A stretch of 64,000 nt of DNA from JALZCH01 sp036387135 (GTDB lineage: Bacteria > Acidobacteriota > Blastocatellia > Pyrinomonadales > Pyrinomonadaceae), in NCBI GenBank assembly GCA_036387135.1, contig DASVUH010000071.1, positions 1 to 64,000 on the forward strand. The letters run 5' to 3'. Shown piece by piece: positions 35,651 through 44,224 of the stretch. Below the pieces are notes generated by a model that was not told the origin of the DNA, did not search any database, and was given only the letters and a program-made list of their open reading frames with translations. Each line of letters begins with the position of its first letter. Position 1 is the first letter of the stretch. The translations under genes were made by a program, and so were the position numbers.

Positions 35651-36384
35651 AAATTCGTCTTCGACAAAAAGAATGTCGCGCGATAGCGGTCAGCGCGGTA
35701 AATCGTCCGCACTGCTTCGACCGCTCGATTAAGCGCCGTAAAAACCACGCGATTGACGACCAGCAACGGGGCGTTTGTTTTAACTCCTAAAAGCTGAGCC
35801 AGCGGCGGCGAGGCGCATTCGGCTTCGAGTACTTCTTCCGCGTGATCAATCTCCACCGAAAAATGCTTTCCCAGAACTTCGTAAAGAGAAACTGTTTCAA
35901 AATCGAAATTGTCCAATTCGGGGCATAATTTAACGGGCAGAAAAGCGACTTCGTGAGCCATCGGAACGTTGTTCACAAGCCGTAAGCGTTCGAGCCGAAA
36001 AACTTCCGAATCAATTTCGATTCCCAGACTTTCCGCGACCGGCGCGGTTGCCGCCTCGCGCCTTAGCTGCAAAACTTTGCTGCGCGGCTCAAACCCGCGG
36101 CGCTGCATTTCTTCGGTAAATCCGCCTAGATTCCGGGTGTGAACGTCGAGCTTGCGGCGGGCGACAAACGTTCCGACGCCGCGTTCCTGATAAATCAAGC
36201 CTTCCTGCCGGAGCGAGCGCAAAGCCTGCCGGACGGTCATCCGGCTGACGTTAAATCTTTCAGCCAATTCGCGTTCCGATCCAACCGCGTCGCCCGCTTT
36301 CAACTCTTTCGAGTCAATGCTTTGTCGTAGATGTTCGTGAATTTGTATGTGCAGCGGCAAATTGCCGTTTCGGTTGAGTTCCAT
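35647..36384 (-). CDS. GntR family transcriptional regulator with UTRA domain (NagR/DasR-like)
   Basis: A 245-residue protein. The N-terminal winged HTH spans about 6-75 (PLHIQIHEHLRQSI, VGSERELAERFNVSRMTVRQAL, GLIYQERGVGTFVA). A UTRA effector domain spans about 95-238 (GFTEEMQRRGFEPRSKVL, FRLERLRLVNNVPMAHEVAFLP, LLVVNRVVFTALNRAVEAVRTIYRADRY). HutC-subfamily members of this layout sense GlcNAc-6-P or GlcN-6-P, or other small metabolites. It is the first gene of the minus-strand locus. The operator-like palindrome at 33597-33612 matches what such regulators bind, so it is the likely repressor of the amino-sugar genes. Confidence 0.9.
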   Translation of the reverse strand: MELNRNGNLPLHIQIHEHLRQSIDSKELKAGDAVGSERELAERFNVSRMTVRQALRSLRQEGLIYQERGVGTFVARRKLDVHTRNLGGFTEEMQRRGFEPRSKVLQLRREAATAPVAESLGIEIDSEVFRLERLRLVNNVPMAHEVAFLPVKLCPELDNFDFETVSLYEVLGKHFSVEIDHAEEVLEAECASPPLAQLLGVKTNAPLLVVNRVVFTALNRAVEAVRTIYRADRYRATFFLSKTNL

Positions 36385-36519
36385 CTTTCAATCTACTGAT
36401 TTTTCAATCGCAAACTAAAATTTTCAAGAGCAAAGAGAATTTTGACCGCTAACGTATCATTAAAAGGCGAGAAATAACAAACCGAATGATTTTTCGCAAC
36501 AACAATCATCGGACACAAC

Positions 36520-36556
36520 AAAAGCCTTGCAAATTAAATAAACTTGCAAGGCTTTT
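36520..36556 (-). terminator. Intrinsic terminator of the radical SAM gene
   Basis: A perfect 13-bp stem AAAAGCCTTGCAA/TTGCAAGGCTTTT with an 11-nt AT-rich loop. On the minus strand the stem ends in TTTTG. It sits 25 bp after the stop of the radical SAM gene and 136 bp before the GntR start, and so separates the two transcription units. Confidence 0.85.
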
Positions 36557-36580
36557 GATGGGCTAAGGTTAAATTTATTT

Positions 36581-38629
36581 TTAATTCAATTTGGCTGCAT
36601 CGGCTTTTCCGTTGCCGTTACCGTTTTTCTCGCGTTTCAAACCGCCGATTTGGACGGGTTTTTCGCCTTTCAGATTCTGCTTCTCCAAAACCATCTGATT
36701 ATAGAGCTTACGCATCATCTGCATTTCTTCGGCAGCGGTTTTAGGACCTTCCATATCCGGTTTATTCGGACGTTCGAGGTCAACATCGTTTAGAATAAAC
36801 GCGGCTTGAGCGGCTTCGACTTCGACGTTTTTGCCGCGAGCGAAAATCTCGTGACGTCCGTGTTCCTGATACCATTTGGCGACCGTCGCGTTCTGGTGCA
36901 TATGCTCGATGATATTGCGCCAGCCGATTCCGGTGTTATAAGCGCAGAACGAAATCTCGCCTTCCTGCGTTCCGTAAGGAATAATGCACATTTCAGTGCG
37001 GCGGAAATCGTAGTTGAACAAATCCTGAAACCACATTCCGGCGATAAACAAAAAGTTCCAGGGGTCTTTGCGGCGTTTTTCGATGTCTTCCATCGTGCGG
37101 TCGGGTCCGACTTTACCGTAATCTTTGCCGGTCAAACCGAAAGATTTATCAAACTTGGCGAAAATGCCTTTCAAAGTCAGACTGTGCGGCGCGCCGTAAG
37201 GATTGTAGTTTTTCAAAAGCGCCAAGCCCATCATAGCGTTTGAAACCCATTTGCCGCGATTGGTATCGGTAATGTGTTTCATATCTTCGACGAGTTCGGG
37301 AATGTTCAAGAATGCCGGAACCGGAGCCATTTCTTTGGTTTCTTTATTAATCATTACCGCCGTTCCGACGCCGCAGTTCGGGTGGCAGCCGCAGGAAACT
37401 TGTCCCCACTCGGCTTCCGGTCCGTGAACCATATCGGCGAAATCGGCAAACGCGCCCATTAATGAAAGCGGGAACCAGTCGCGCGTCGGTTCGGTAATTC
37501 CGACTTGACCTTTTACATCGTAAGCCAGATGCGACAAAGTGTAGCGCTGCTGCAAACGACGCTGCTCAGTAATGTGTTCGTCGCGTCCGGTAAACGAAAC
37601 GGGCTGAAATGACACAAACGCGATTTTCTTCGGATTTTCCAGAGCGAAACGAACGACCGAACCGACCTGATCGTTGTTAATGCCGTTGACTAGCGTCGTA
37701 ACCAGAACGATGTCAACGCCAGCCTCGTGCAAATTGTTAATCGCGCGGAGCTTTACGTCAAAAAGGTTTCCGACCTGTCGGTGCGAGTTGGCGTCGTTAC
37801 CGATGCCGTCAAATTGCAGATAAACAAAACGCAGTCCGGCTTCGGCGGCTTCGCGGCAAAATTCTTTCGATTTTGCAAATTCGATTCCGTTGGTCGCAGC
37901 CTGCACCGAGTTGTAGCCGACTTTGCGCGCATAGCGAATTCCTTCAATGAAATAAGGAGAAATTGTCGGCTCGCCGCCCGAAAATTGAACGCTCATCTGG
38001 CGACGCGGCTTGATTGAAATCGCATTGTCGAGGATTTCTTTGATGTCTTCCATCGAAAGCTCGTGAACGAAACCGACCTGGTTGGCGTCCATAAAACACG
38101 GGTCGCACATCATATTGCAGCGGTTTGTTAAATCAACCGTAAGAACCGCGCCGCGACCGTATTTAATTGTCGAAGAGCCGTGATTGTGAAGTTTTTCGTC
38201 ATTATGCGATGCGATGTCACGTCCCGGGAAATTGGCTTCGATGTGCTTTAAAAACTTCGAGTCAATCGCCATCAGGTCTTCAAAGTGACCGTGAGTCGGG
38301 CAATCTTTAATCATCCAGATTTGCCCGTCGCGCTCGATGATCTGCGCTTTGATTTCCCCGACTTTTTCGTTGAGCAAAACTGACACATCTTTATTGCCGT
38401 TCAGAATATCTTCGCGCGCTTCAATCACGCAATTCGGGCAGAGCGAATCGGTTGTGCGCGGAAAACCGAGCGTCGGCTTCGATTTTTGCCAAGATTTAAG
38501 AAGCGGCTTATCCGACCATTTTGGAGTGAAAGACGGATTCGGTTTGTATTTATTAACTGATTTGATGACGTTAAAAAGACCGCCGGCAACTACCGTCAAT
38601 CCTTTTTCAAAATGCTTAATTGGTCTCAT
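36581..38629 (-). CDS. Radical SAM protein of the tetraether / membrane-spanning lipid synthase type
   Basis: A 682-residue protein. The radical SAM cluster motif is Cys171-xxx-Cys175-xx-Cys178 in LTNRCNMMCDPCFMDAN, followed by QFSGGEPTISP (SAM-binding GGE). An N-terminal knuckle CPNC (64-67) plus Cys110 precedes it. Later Cys groups lie in VSCGCHPNCGVG and in MCIIPYGTQEGEISFCAYNTGIGWR. This auxiliary-cysteine layout matches archaeal tetraether lipid synthase (Tes, MJ0619 type), which couples lipid tails. Acidobacteria make membrane-spanning iso-diabolic acid lipids, and Tes homologues have been linked to that step. The role here is therefore probably tail-to-tail fatty-acyl coupling, by homology only. 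Ribosome binding site GGGAG; single-gene transcript. Confidence 0.82.
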   Translation of the reverse strand: MRPIKHFEKGLTVVAGGLFNVIKSVNKYKPNPSFTPKWSDKPLLKSWQKSKPTLGFPRTTDSLCPNCVIEAREDILNGNKDVSVLLNEKVGEIKAQIIERDGQIWMIKDCPTHGHFEDLMAIDSKFLKHIEANFPGRDIASHNDEKLHNHGSSTIKYGRGAVLTVDLTNRCNMMCDPCFMDANQVGFVHELSMEDIKEILDNAISIKPRRQMSVQFSGGEPTISPYFIEGIRYARKVGYNSVQAATNGIEFAKSKEFCREAAEAGLRFVYLQFDGIGNDANSHRQVGNLFDVKLRAINNLHEAGVDIVLVTTLVNGINNDQVGSVVRFALENPKKIAFVSFQPVSFTGRDEHITEQRRLQQRYTLSHLAYDVKGQVGITEPTRDWFPLSLMGAFADFADMVHGPEAEWGQVSCGCHPNCGVGTAVMINKETKEMAPVPAFLNIPELVEDMKHITDTNRGKWVSNAMMGLALLKNYNPYGAPHSLTLKGIFAKFDKSFGLTGKDYGKVGPDRTMEDIEKRRKDPWNFLFIAGMWFQDLFNYDFRRTEMCIIPYGTQEGEISFCAYNTGIGWRNIIEHMHQNATVAKWYQEHGRHEIFARGKNVEVEAAQAAFILNDVDLERPNKPDMEGPKTAAEEMQMMRKLYNQMVLEKQNLKGEKPVQIGGLKREKNGNGNGKADAAKLN

Positions 38630-39298
38630 TTATTTTTCTCCCAGCAGTACAAATTCACTAAATCGGACTTAAAGGTTCGGAAATTCGGATGAGATTGCAA
38701 ATTTCACCGAATTCTAACGCTCAAGCAGCCAATTTCAACAAATGACCGCAGTAAATTATTTTCAAAATTAAAACTGAACATTTCGACGGCGTGACTGCTT
38801 AAAATATTCTAGGTTTTAAGAGCAATAGCCGTGCCTCCGCGTCCCAAAATCATAAACTGCTAATTTAGTAGACTTATAATATGTACAAGTAAAACTAAAA
38901 TCGGCAGAAAGCAATTTGCGACACAGGTTGCAAAACAATAAAGAGAATTCGCCACATTTTGACACACTACTTCAAATTCGGACTTATAAATTTTTCCACA
39001 TTGAGATAACAAATCAAATCCTATAAATACACATTTTTAATTGGTATATAAAAAACAAGCCAAATCGGCGGATTTTCGTTCACCTATCGTTCACCTATGC
39101 AGACTGCTTAAGCACTAAGAAAAACGCTACTTCAAGTAAATATTAAGGTTAGCGCCAGAAGTCGTTATAAAAAAAAGACTTTACAACAGTAAAAACTCTG
39201 TGTTAGATTCACAAACGTTTCAGCTTTTTAAGCAGTCCGGCAAGCAACGCACAAACATTTAAGCATTTTTAGGCGAACAAAAGGTGAACTAACCCGTT
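38630..39298. other. 669-bp divergent intergenic region with short direct and inverted repeats
   Basis: It separates the radical SAM gene from the phosphohexomutase gene. It contains a perfect tandem 11-mer CGTTCACCTAT (39077-39087, 39088-39098), its core inverted as AGGTGAAC (39282-39289), and GACTGCTTAA at about 38792 and 39102 with an inverted copy TTAAGCAGTC (39228-39237). A TATAAT occurs near 38875. I see no RNA gene and no ORF over 60 codons. The repeats look like binding sites of an unknown regulator. Confidence 0.55.
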
Positions 39299-40699
39299 AT
39301 GGCAATTCGCTTCGGAACATCAGGTTGGAGGGCAATAATCGCGGATGAATTTACATTCGATAATGTACGTCGCGTTATCAAAGCCATTGCCAATCATATT
39401 AAAGAACAGAAAAATGCGCCGAACGCGAAAATTATTGTTGGCTGCGACACCAGATTTATGGGCGAGCAGTTCGCATCTCTCAGCGCGGAAGTGCTTAAAG
39501 CCTACGGATTTCAAGTTCTGTTGTGTGGTTCGCCGACACCTACGCCGGTTATCTCGCACGCGATTCGGCACGAAAAAGCCGTCGGCGGAATAAATTTCAC
39601 CGCCTCGCACAATCCGCCGCAATATCAGGGAATCAAATTTTCAACAGCGGACGGCGCACCTGCTTTGCCGAACGTCACGCGAAGAATCGAAGAATTAGTT
39701 ACGACGGCGAATTTGTCGGAAACCGTTTCCGATGCAATTGGAACAATTGAAGATTACAGCCCGCGCGACACTTATTTTGAAGATTTGCGCGGCAAGATCA
39801 GATTCGATCTGATTCGACAAGCCGGAAAATCCTATGTTTACGATCCGCTGTGGGGAACGGGACGCGGATATTTAGACGAAATACTGCGGCAGGAAGGTTT
39901 GGATGTCACAACGCTTCACGATTGGCGCGATGTCACTTTCGGCGGACGCGCGCCGGAGCCTTCGGCGGAAAACGTTTCGGAATTGCGGCAAGCCGTTGCG
40001 GAAAAAGGCTCGATTCTCGGTCTGGCGACCGACGGAGACGGCGACCGTTTTGGAGTTTTAGACGCCGACGGCACTTTTATTACGCCCAATGAATTGATTG
40101 CGATTTTAACGGATTATCTGGCGGAATCGCGCGGATGGGCGACCGGCGTCGGGCGCTCGGTGGCGACTTCGCATCTGGTTGATCGTGTTGCCGCAAATAG
40201 GGGTTTGAAACTTTATGAAACGCCGGTCGGCTTCAAATACATCGGCGAGCTGATTGTTAACGACCAGATTATTTTGGGCGGCGAAGAATCCGCAGGGCTT
40301 TCAATCAAAGGTCATTATCCCGAAAAAGACGGAATCTTAGCCTGTCTGCTCGCTGCCGAGGCGGTTGCCGCGCGCGGCGCGAGCCTTACCGAACAGTTAA
40401 ACGATATTTACGCGCGCGTCGGCAAGCTCGAATCCGGTCGCATCGGCGTTCGTCTGACGCCGGAAATCGCGGCGTCGCTCGCACAAAAGCTCTCGCAAGA
40501 ACCTGCGATGATCGGCAATCGTCAGGTCGCGGAAATCAACCGGATGGACGGCGTGAAATTTATTTTCGCGGACGGTTCCTGGGTGTTGATGCGTCCTTCG
40601 GGGACAGAACCTCTCGTCCGCGTTTATGCCGAAACTGAAAATTTATCCGATTTGGAGGTGCTCCTTGAACAAGGTCGTCAATACATACTCGCTCAATAA
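39299..40699 (+). CDS. Phosphoglucomutase/phosphomannomutase family protein
   Basis: A 466-residue four-domain alpha-D-phosphohexomutase. The phosphoserine loop is GINFTASHNPPQYQGIKF (Ser103), the metal loop is TDGDGDRFGV (about 243-252), sugar binding is GGEESAGLSIKGHYPEKDG, and the phosphate loop is RPSGTEPLVRVYAE. It interconverts hexose 1- and 6-phosphates for glycan precursors. The downstream FtsB-like gene overlaps its 3' end by 35 nt, which links cell-envelope precursor supply with division. Glucose, mannose and glucosamine specificities cannot be distinguished by eye. Confidence 0.92.
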   Translation: MAIRFGTSGWRAIIADEFTFDNVRRVIKAIANHIKEQKNAPNAKIIVGCDTRFMGEQFASLSAEVLKAYGFQVLLCGSPTPTPVISHAIRHEKAVGGINFTASHNPPQYQGIKFSTADGAPALPNVTRRIEELVTTANLSETVSDAIGTIEDYSPRDTYFEDLRGKIRFDLIRQAGKSYVYDPLWGTGRGYLDEILRQEGLDVTTLHDWRDVTFGGRAPEPSAENVSELRQAVAEKGSILGLATDGDGDRFGVLDADGTFITPNELIAILTDYLAESRGWATGVGRSVATSHLVDRVAANRGLKLYETPVGFKYIGELIVNDQIILGGEESAGLSIKGHYPEKDGILACLLAAEAVAARGASLTEQLNDIYARVGKLESGRIGVRLTPEIAASLAQKLSQEPAMIGNRQVAEINRMDGVKFIFADGSWVLMRPSGTEPLVRVYAETENLSDLEVLLEQGRQYILAQ

Positions 40700-41129
40700 T
40701 CGTCTCGCCGCTCAACGTCCCTCGCCGCTTGCCGTTACGGCAAATACAGCGCGCCCGGTCGCCGGCACGTCTCAGCGCAAAACGCCCGTCTATCTGCCGG
40801 GACGTGCCGAAGCGCGCGAACAAATCGCCAAGCGCGCCGCAGCGCGCCGAAATAAATTTATCCCGAATTGGATAATTTTTGTTTTTGTAGTTGCAATAAC
40901 CTTTGCACTGTGTGTTATATTGAATGTCAAAACCCGGTCAGAGATGCAAAAAGAGCTGTTAGACCAACAGCAATTGCATACCGAAATTGAACAATTACAA
41001 AATTTTAATTCCGCTCTTGCCGACGAAGTTCGTCGTTTGCAAAGCGATCCGGCGACCATCGAACGCGCAGCGCGCGAACGTCTCGGGATGGTCGGAAAGA
41101 ATGAACAAGTTCTAGTTCTCGCTCGTTAA
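40665..41129 (+). CDS. FtsB/DivIC-like septum formation initiator
   Basis: About 154 residues from TTG 40665, which sits 5 nt behind a strong GGAGGTG. The frame continues upstream, but the ribosome binding site decides this start, inside the end of the phosphohexomutase gene. A basic, Ala/Pro-rich cytoplasmic tail (1-65) precedes one transmembrane helix (IIFVFVVAITFALCVIL). A coiled coil follows (EMQKELLDQQQLHTEIEQLQ...) and then the typical PATIERAARERLGMVGKNEQVLVL, the FtsB/DivIC C-terminal signature. It would be a bitopic divisome scaffold partnering FtsL and FtsQ. The long N-terminal tail is larger than in E. coli FtsB. Confidence 0.85.
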   Translation: MNKVVNTYSLNNRLAAQRPSPLAVTANTARPVAGTSQRKTPVYLPGRAEAREQIAKRAAARRNKFIPNWIIFVFVVAITFALCVILNVKTRSEMQKELLDQQQLHTEIEQLQNFNSALADEVRRLQSDPATIERAARERLGMVGKNEQVLVLAR

Positions 41130-41235
41130 ACAAAGCGGAGAGTTTGACCTGCAAGAATTTGATAATCAGCCTACCTTTGAAATAACTACAGTACGCCCCG
41201 CTCCGCGTACCTTCCCTGCTTTCCTTCCAATTTTT

Positions 41236-41266
41236 GCGGCTCAAATCTCAAAAAGGTTTGAGCCGC
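41236..41266. repeat. 10-bp hairpin after the FtsB-like gene
   Basis: GCGGCTCAAA (41236-41245) pairs perfectly with TTTGAGCCGC (41257-41266) across an 11-nt loop. It is not followed by a T-run on the plus strand, so its use as an intrinsic terminator is doubtful. The 105 bp between it and the ftsB-like stop show a possible outer pairing (GCGGAG with CTCCGC) but no RNA family I recognise. Confidence 0.6.
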
Positions 41267-41281
41267 TCCACATTTATAATC

Positions 41282-41360
41282 AAGTAAAAAGTAAAAAGTA
41301 AAAAGGCAAAACGAAAATCCGAGCTTTCAGTTTTGCCTTTTTACTTTTTACTTTTTACTT
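41282..41360. repeat. Heptamer-periodic inverted repeat, GTAAAAA type
   Basis: Arms 41282-41312 and 41330-41360 are perfect 31-bp reverse complements with a 17-nt loop. The arm is three GTAAAAA-type heptamers followed by GGCAAAAC. It ends 7 bp before the GTG start of the glycosyltransferase gene, so it would form a hairpin in the leader covering the translation initiation region. Confidence 0.92.
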
Positions 41361-41367
41361 TATTCGA

Positions 41368-42435
41368 GTGAGGATTTTGCAGATTTGCTCGGCGAAAACG
41401 ATTGGCGGCGGCGAGCGCCACGTTGCGGATTTGTCTAATTTGCTGGCGGCGCGCGGTCACGACGTTTTCGCCGCTTTGTCGCCCGATTCGCCGCTCCAAA
41501 ATCTGCTTTGCTTGCCTCCTGAAAATCTAATAATCTCTCGAATGAGAAATGCGCTTGATGTTTTGAGTGCGCGGCGGCTGGCAAAGTTAGTGCGAGAAAA
41601 GGAAATCGAAATCATTCACGCACATGCGGCGCGCGATTATTTATTAGCGGCAATCTGTTCCAAATTGACAGGAAAACCTTTCGTTTTAACGCGCCACGTT
41701 TTATTTCCGATGAAACGGGCAAACAGTTTTTTTCTGGGCGGCGCAGTTGGGGTTATTGCAGTGTCAAATGCGGTCGCCAAAGTTCTGGAAAAAACTTTTC
41801 TTCCTGAAAAAATAACGACAATTTATAACGGCATTGATCTCAAACGCTTTTCCTTCAACCCGAAACAACCGAATCGTGTTTTAAAAATCGGAACAATCGG
41901 TCACCTCGCCCCGATCAAAGGACACGACGTTTTTATCGAAGCGGCGAAAATTGTGGTTGAAAAACTACGAAATGCGCAATTTGTAATTGTCGGAGAAGAC
42001 AAATCAAAGGCGGGCGAGAATCGCCGGAACATTGAAAATTTAATCGCCCGATCAAATTTTGGTGAAAAAATAAAGCTCATTGGTTGGATTGATGATATTC
42101 CTCAAATTCTGGGTGATTTCGATCTGTTCGTCTCGGCGGCTCGCTCAGAACCGTTCGGTTTGGTTCTGCTTGAAGCAATGGCTTGCGGCGCTCCGGTTAT
42201 CGCGACACGAACGGAGGGCGCTCAGGAAATTATAGAAAACAATCAAAGCGGCGTTTTAACTCCGCTCGAAGACGCTGAGCTTTTAGCCCAAAAGATATTG
42301 GATTTATTAAATTCCCCGGAAAAGCGGAAAAATCTGAGCGTAAACGGGCGAAAGCGAGTTGAAGATTGTTTCTCGCTTGAAAAAATGGTTTTGGAAACCG
42401 AAAACTTTTATCGCGGCGTGTTAGAAAAACAATAA
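41368..42435 (+). CDS. GT4-type glycosyltransferase
   Basis: A 355-residue GT-B protein from GTG 41368. The N-terminal domain has ICSAKTIGGGERHVADLSNLL (Gly-rich acceptor loop) and IIHAHAARDYLLAA. The linker VIAVSNAV leads to IYNGID. The C-terminal donor domain has IGTIGHLAPIKGHDVFIEAA, DLFVSAARSEPFGLVLLEAMACGAPVIATRTEGAQEII with the EPFGLVLLEA E-x7-E motif. It probably builds a surface glycan, consistent with the phosphohexomutase upstream. No ribosome binding site better than a weak GAG is present, and the preceding palindrome may restrict access. Confidence 0.9.
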   Translation: MRILQICSAKTIGGGERHVADLSNLLAARGHDVFAALSPDSPLQNLLCLPPENLIISRMRNALDVLSARRLAKLVREKEIEIIHAHAARDYLLAAICSKLTGKPFVLTRHVLFPMKRANSFFLGGAVGVIAVSNAVAKVLEKTFLPEKITTIYNGIDLKRFSFNPKQPNRVLKIGTIGHLAPIKGHDVFIEAAKIVVEKLRNAQFVIVGEDKSKAGENRRNIENLIARSNFGEKIKLIGWIDDIPQILGDFDLFVSAARSEPFGLVLLEAMACGAPVIATRTEGAQEIIENNQSGVLTPLEDAELLAQKILDLLNSPEKRKNLSVNGRKRVEDCFSLEKMVLETENFYRGVLEKQ

Positions 42436-42531
42436 AGAAAAACAATAAAATCCTGCCGTTCACCAACAAGCCGTTTTTTGTTAATCTATTGTTATAGATT
42501 CAACGAAAACAAATATTTCACGAAGAAAATT

Positions 42532-44217
42532 ATGCCGGAAGTTAAACAACAAATCGCATCCGAAATCGAAGCTGAAGTCGAACGCTGGGAAAACGAAACT
42601 TTAAATCCCGTTTTAAACAAAATTCCCGAACGCAAAAAAAGCTTTGAAGGAATTTCTTTAGAGCCGGTTGAGCGGCTTTACACGCCAGCCGACACGCAAA
42701 ATATTGATTTAAAAAGCGACATCGCGTTTCCCGGAGAATTTCCCTACAAACGCGGAATTCACCCGACCGGCTATCGCGGACGTTTGTGGACTATGCGCCA
42801 GTTCGCGGGTTTCGGCTCGCCCGAAGAAACCAATCAGCGTTTTAAATATTTAATGTCGCAAGGTCAAACCGGGCTTTCGGTCGCCTACGATTTGCCCGCG
42901 CTCATGGGGTTGGACGCGGATTCGCCGCTTTCGGAAGGCGAGGTCGGCAAATGCGGAGTGGCGATTTCTTCGCTTGCCGATTTTGAAACTTTGTTTGACG
43001 GAATACCGCTCGAAGACGTGACGGTTTCGCAGACGATCAACGCTCCGGCTTCGATTTTTCTGGCAATGTATTTGGTCGTCGCGGAAAAACAGGGCGCGGA
43101 TTTTCGCAAAATTTCCGGCACTTTGCAAAACGATATTTTAAAAGAATACATCGCGCAAAAAGAATGGATTTACCCGATAAAGCCTGCGATGAAATTGGTG
43201 ATTGACACTTTTGAGTTCTGCACCAGGCACGTTCCGAAATACAATCCGATTTCCGTTTCCGGCTATCACATCCGTGAAGCCGGGGCGACCGCTTTGCAGG
43301 AATTGGCGTTTACCCTGCGCGATGGCGTCGAATACGTTCAATACGGCGTCGAACGCGGTCTTGACGTTGACGAATTTGTCCCGCGCCTGTCATTTTTCTT
43401 TAACGCGCACAACGACTTTTTCGAGGAAATCGCCAAATATCGCGCCGCCCGCGTCATCTGGGCGAAAACGATGCGCGACCGTTTCGGCGCGAAAAATCCA
43501 CGCACAATGCAGCTTCGTTTCCACACGCAGACCGCCGGAGTTTCTTTAACCGTCCAGCAGCCTTTGAACAACATCGCCCGCGTCGCAATTCAGGCTCTTG
43601 CCGCAGTTCTCGGCGGCACGCAATCGCTTCACACCGACGCTTACGATGAAGCCTTAGCTCTGCCAACGGATCAGGCGGCTTTGATTGCCTTGAGAACTCA
43701 GCAAATCATCGCCGAAGAAACCGGCGTCATAAATACGGTTGACCCGCTCGGCGGAAGCTGGTATCTGGAATCTTTGACTAAGAAAATGGAAGAAGGCTGT
43801 TTCGATTATTTCGACAAAATTGACGGTTTCGGCGGAATGGTCGAAGCCATCGAAGCCGGTTTCCCGCAGCGCGAATTGCAGGAATCGGCGTATCAATATC
43901 AAAAAGCCGTCGAACGCAAAGAGCAAACAATCGTCGGCGTCAACAAATATGCGATGGAAAATGAATTGTCGAAAATTGACCTTTTAGTGATTGACGAAAA
44001 CGTCCGCGACCACCAACTCGAACGCCTGCAAATGACCAAAGACCGCCGCGACAAAGGCGCGGTCGAAACGGCTCTCGAAAAAGTGCGGCAAGCTGCGAAA
44101 AACAACGAAAACACGATGCCTGCAACTATCGAAGCCGTGCGCGCTTATGCGACGGTCGAAGAAATCTGCGTCGCCCTGCGCGATGTTTACGGCATTTACG
44201 AAGAGCCGGCTTTTTAA
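42532..44217 (+). CDS. Methylmalonyl-CoA mutase large (catalytic) subunit, split type
   Basis: A 561-residue acyl-CoA mutase domain. It contains FPYKRGIHPTGYRGRLWTMRQFAGFG (N-terminal CoA channel), QGQTGLSVAYDLPALMG, SGTLQNDILKEYIAQKEWIYP, ISVSGYHIREAGATALQELAFT (with the conserved YHIREAG), RTMQLRFHTQTAGVSLTVQQPLNNIARVAIQALAAVLGGTQSLHTDAYDEALALPT and NTVDPLGGSWYLE. It lacks the C-terminal B12 domain, which is supplied by the separate gene at 47555-47959. I chose ATG 42532; a TTG 54 nt upstream is in frame but without a ribosome binding site. It isomerises methylmalonyl-CoA and succinyl-CoA, or a related acyl pair. Confidence 0.93.
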   Translation: MPEVKQQIASEIEAEVERWENETLNPVLNKIPERKKSFEGISLEPVERLYTPADTQNIDLKSDIAFPGEFPYKRGIHPTGYRGRLWTMRQFAGFGSPEETNQRFKYLMSQGQTGLSVAYDLPALMGLDADSPLSEGEVGKCGVAISSLADFETLFDGIPLEDVTVSQTINAPASIFLAMYLVVAEKQGADFRKISGTLQNDILKEYIAQKEWIYPIKPAMKLVIDTFEFCTRHVPKYNPISVSGYHIREAGATALQELAFTLRDGVEYVQYGVERGLDVDEFVPRLSFFFNAHNDFFEEIAKYRAARVIWAKTMRDRFGAKNPRTMQLRFHTQTAGVSLTVQQPLNNIARVAIQALAAVLGGTQSLHTDAYDEALALPTDQAALIALRTQQIIAEETGVINTVDPLGGSWYLESLTKKMEEGCFDYFDKIDGFGGMVEAIEAGFPQRELQESAYQYQKAVERKEQTIVGVNKYAMENELSKIDLLVIDENVRDHQLERLQMTKDRRDKGAVETALEKVRQAAKNNENTMPATIEAVRAYATVEEICVALRDVYGIYEEPAF

Positions 44218-44224
44218 GTGCAAT

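Noticed and set aside
41130..41235. Possible structured RNA downstream of the FtsB-like gene (GCGGAG pairing with CTCCGC)
   Set aside because: Only one 6-bp helix could be drawn, no terminator follows, and no match to SRP, 6S or tmRNA features was seen.
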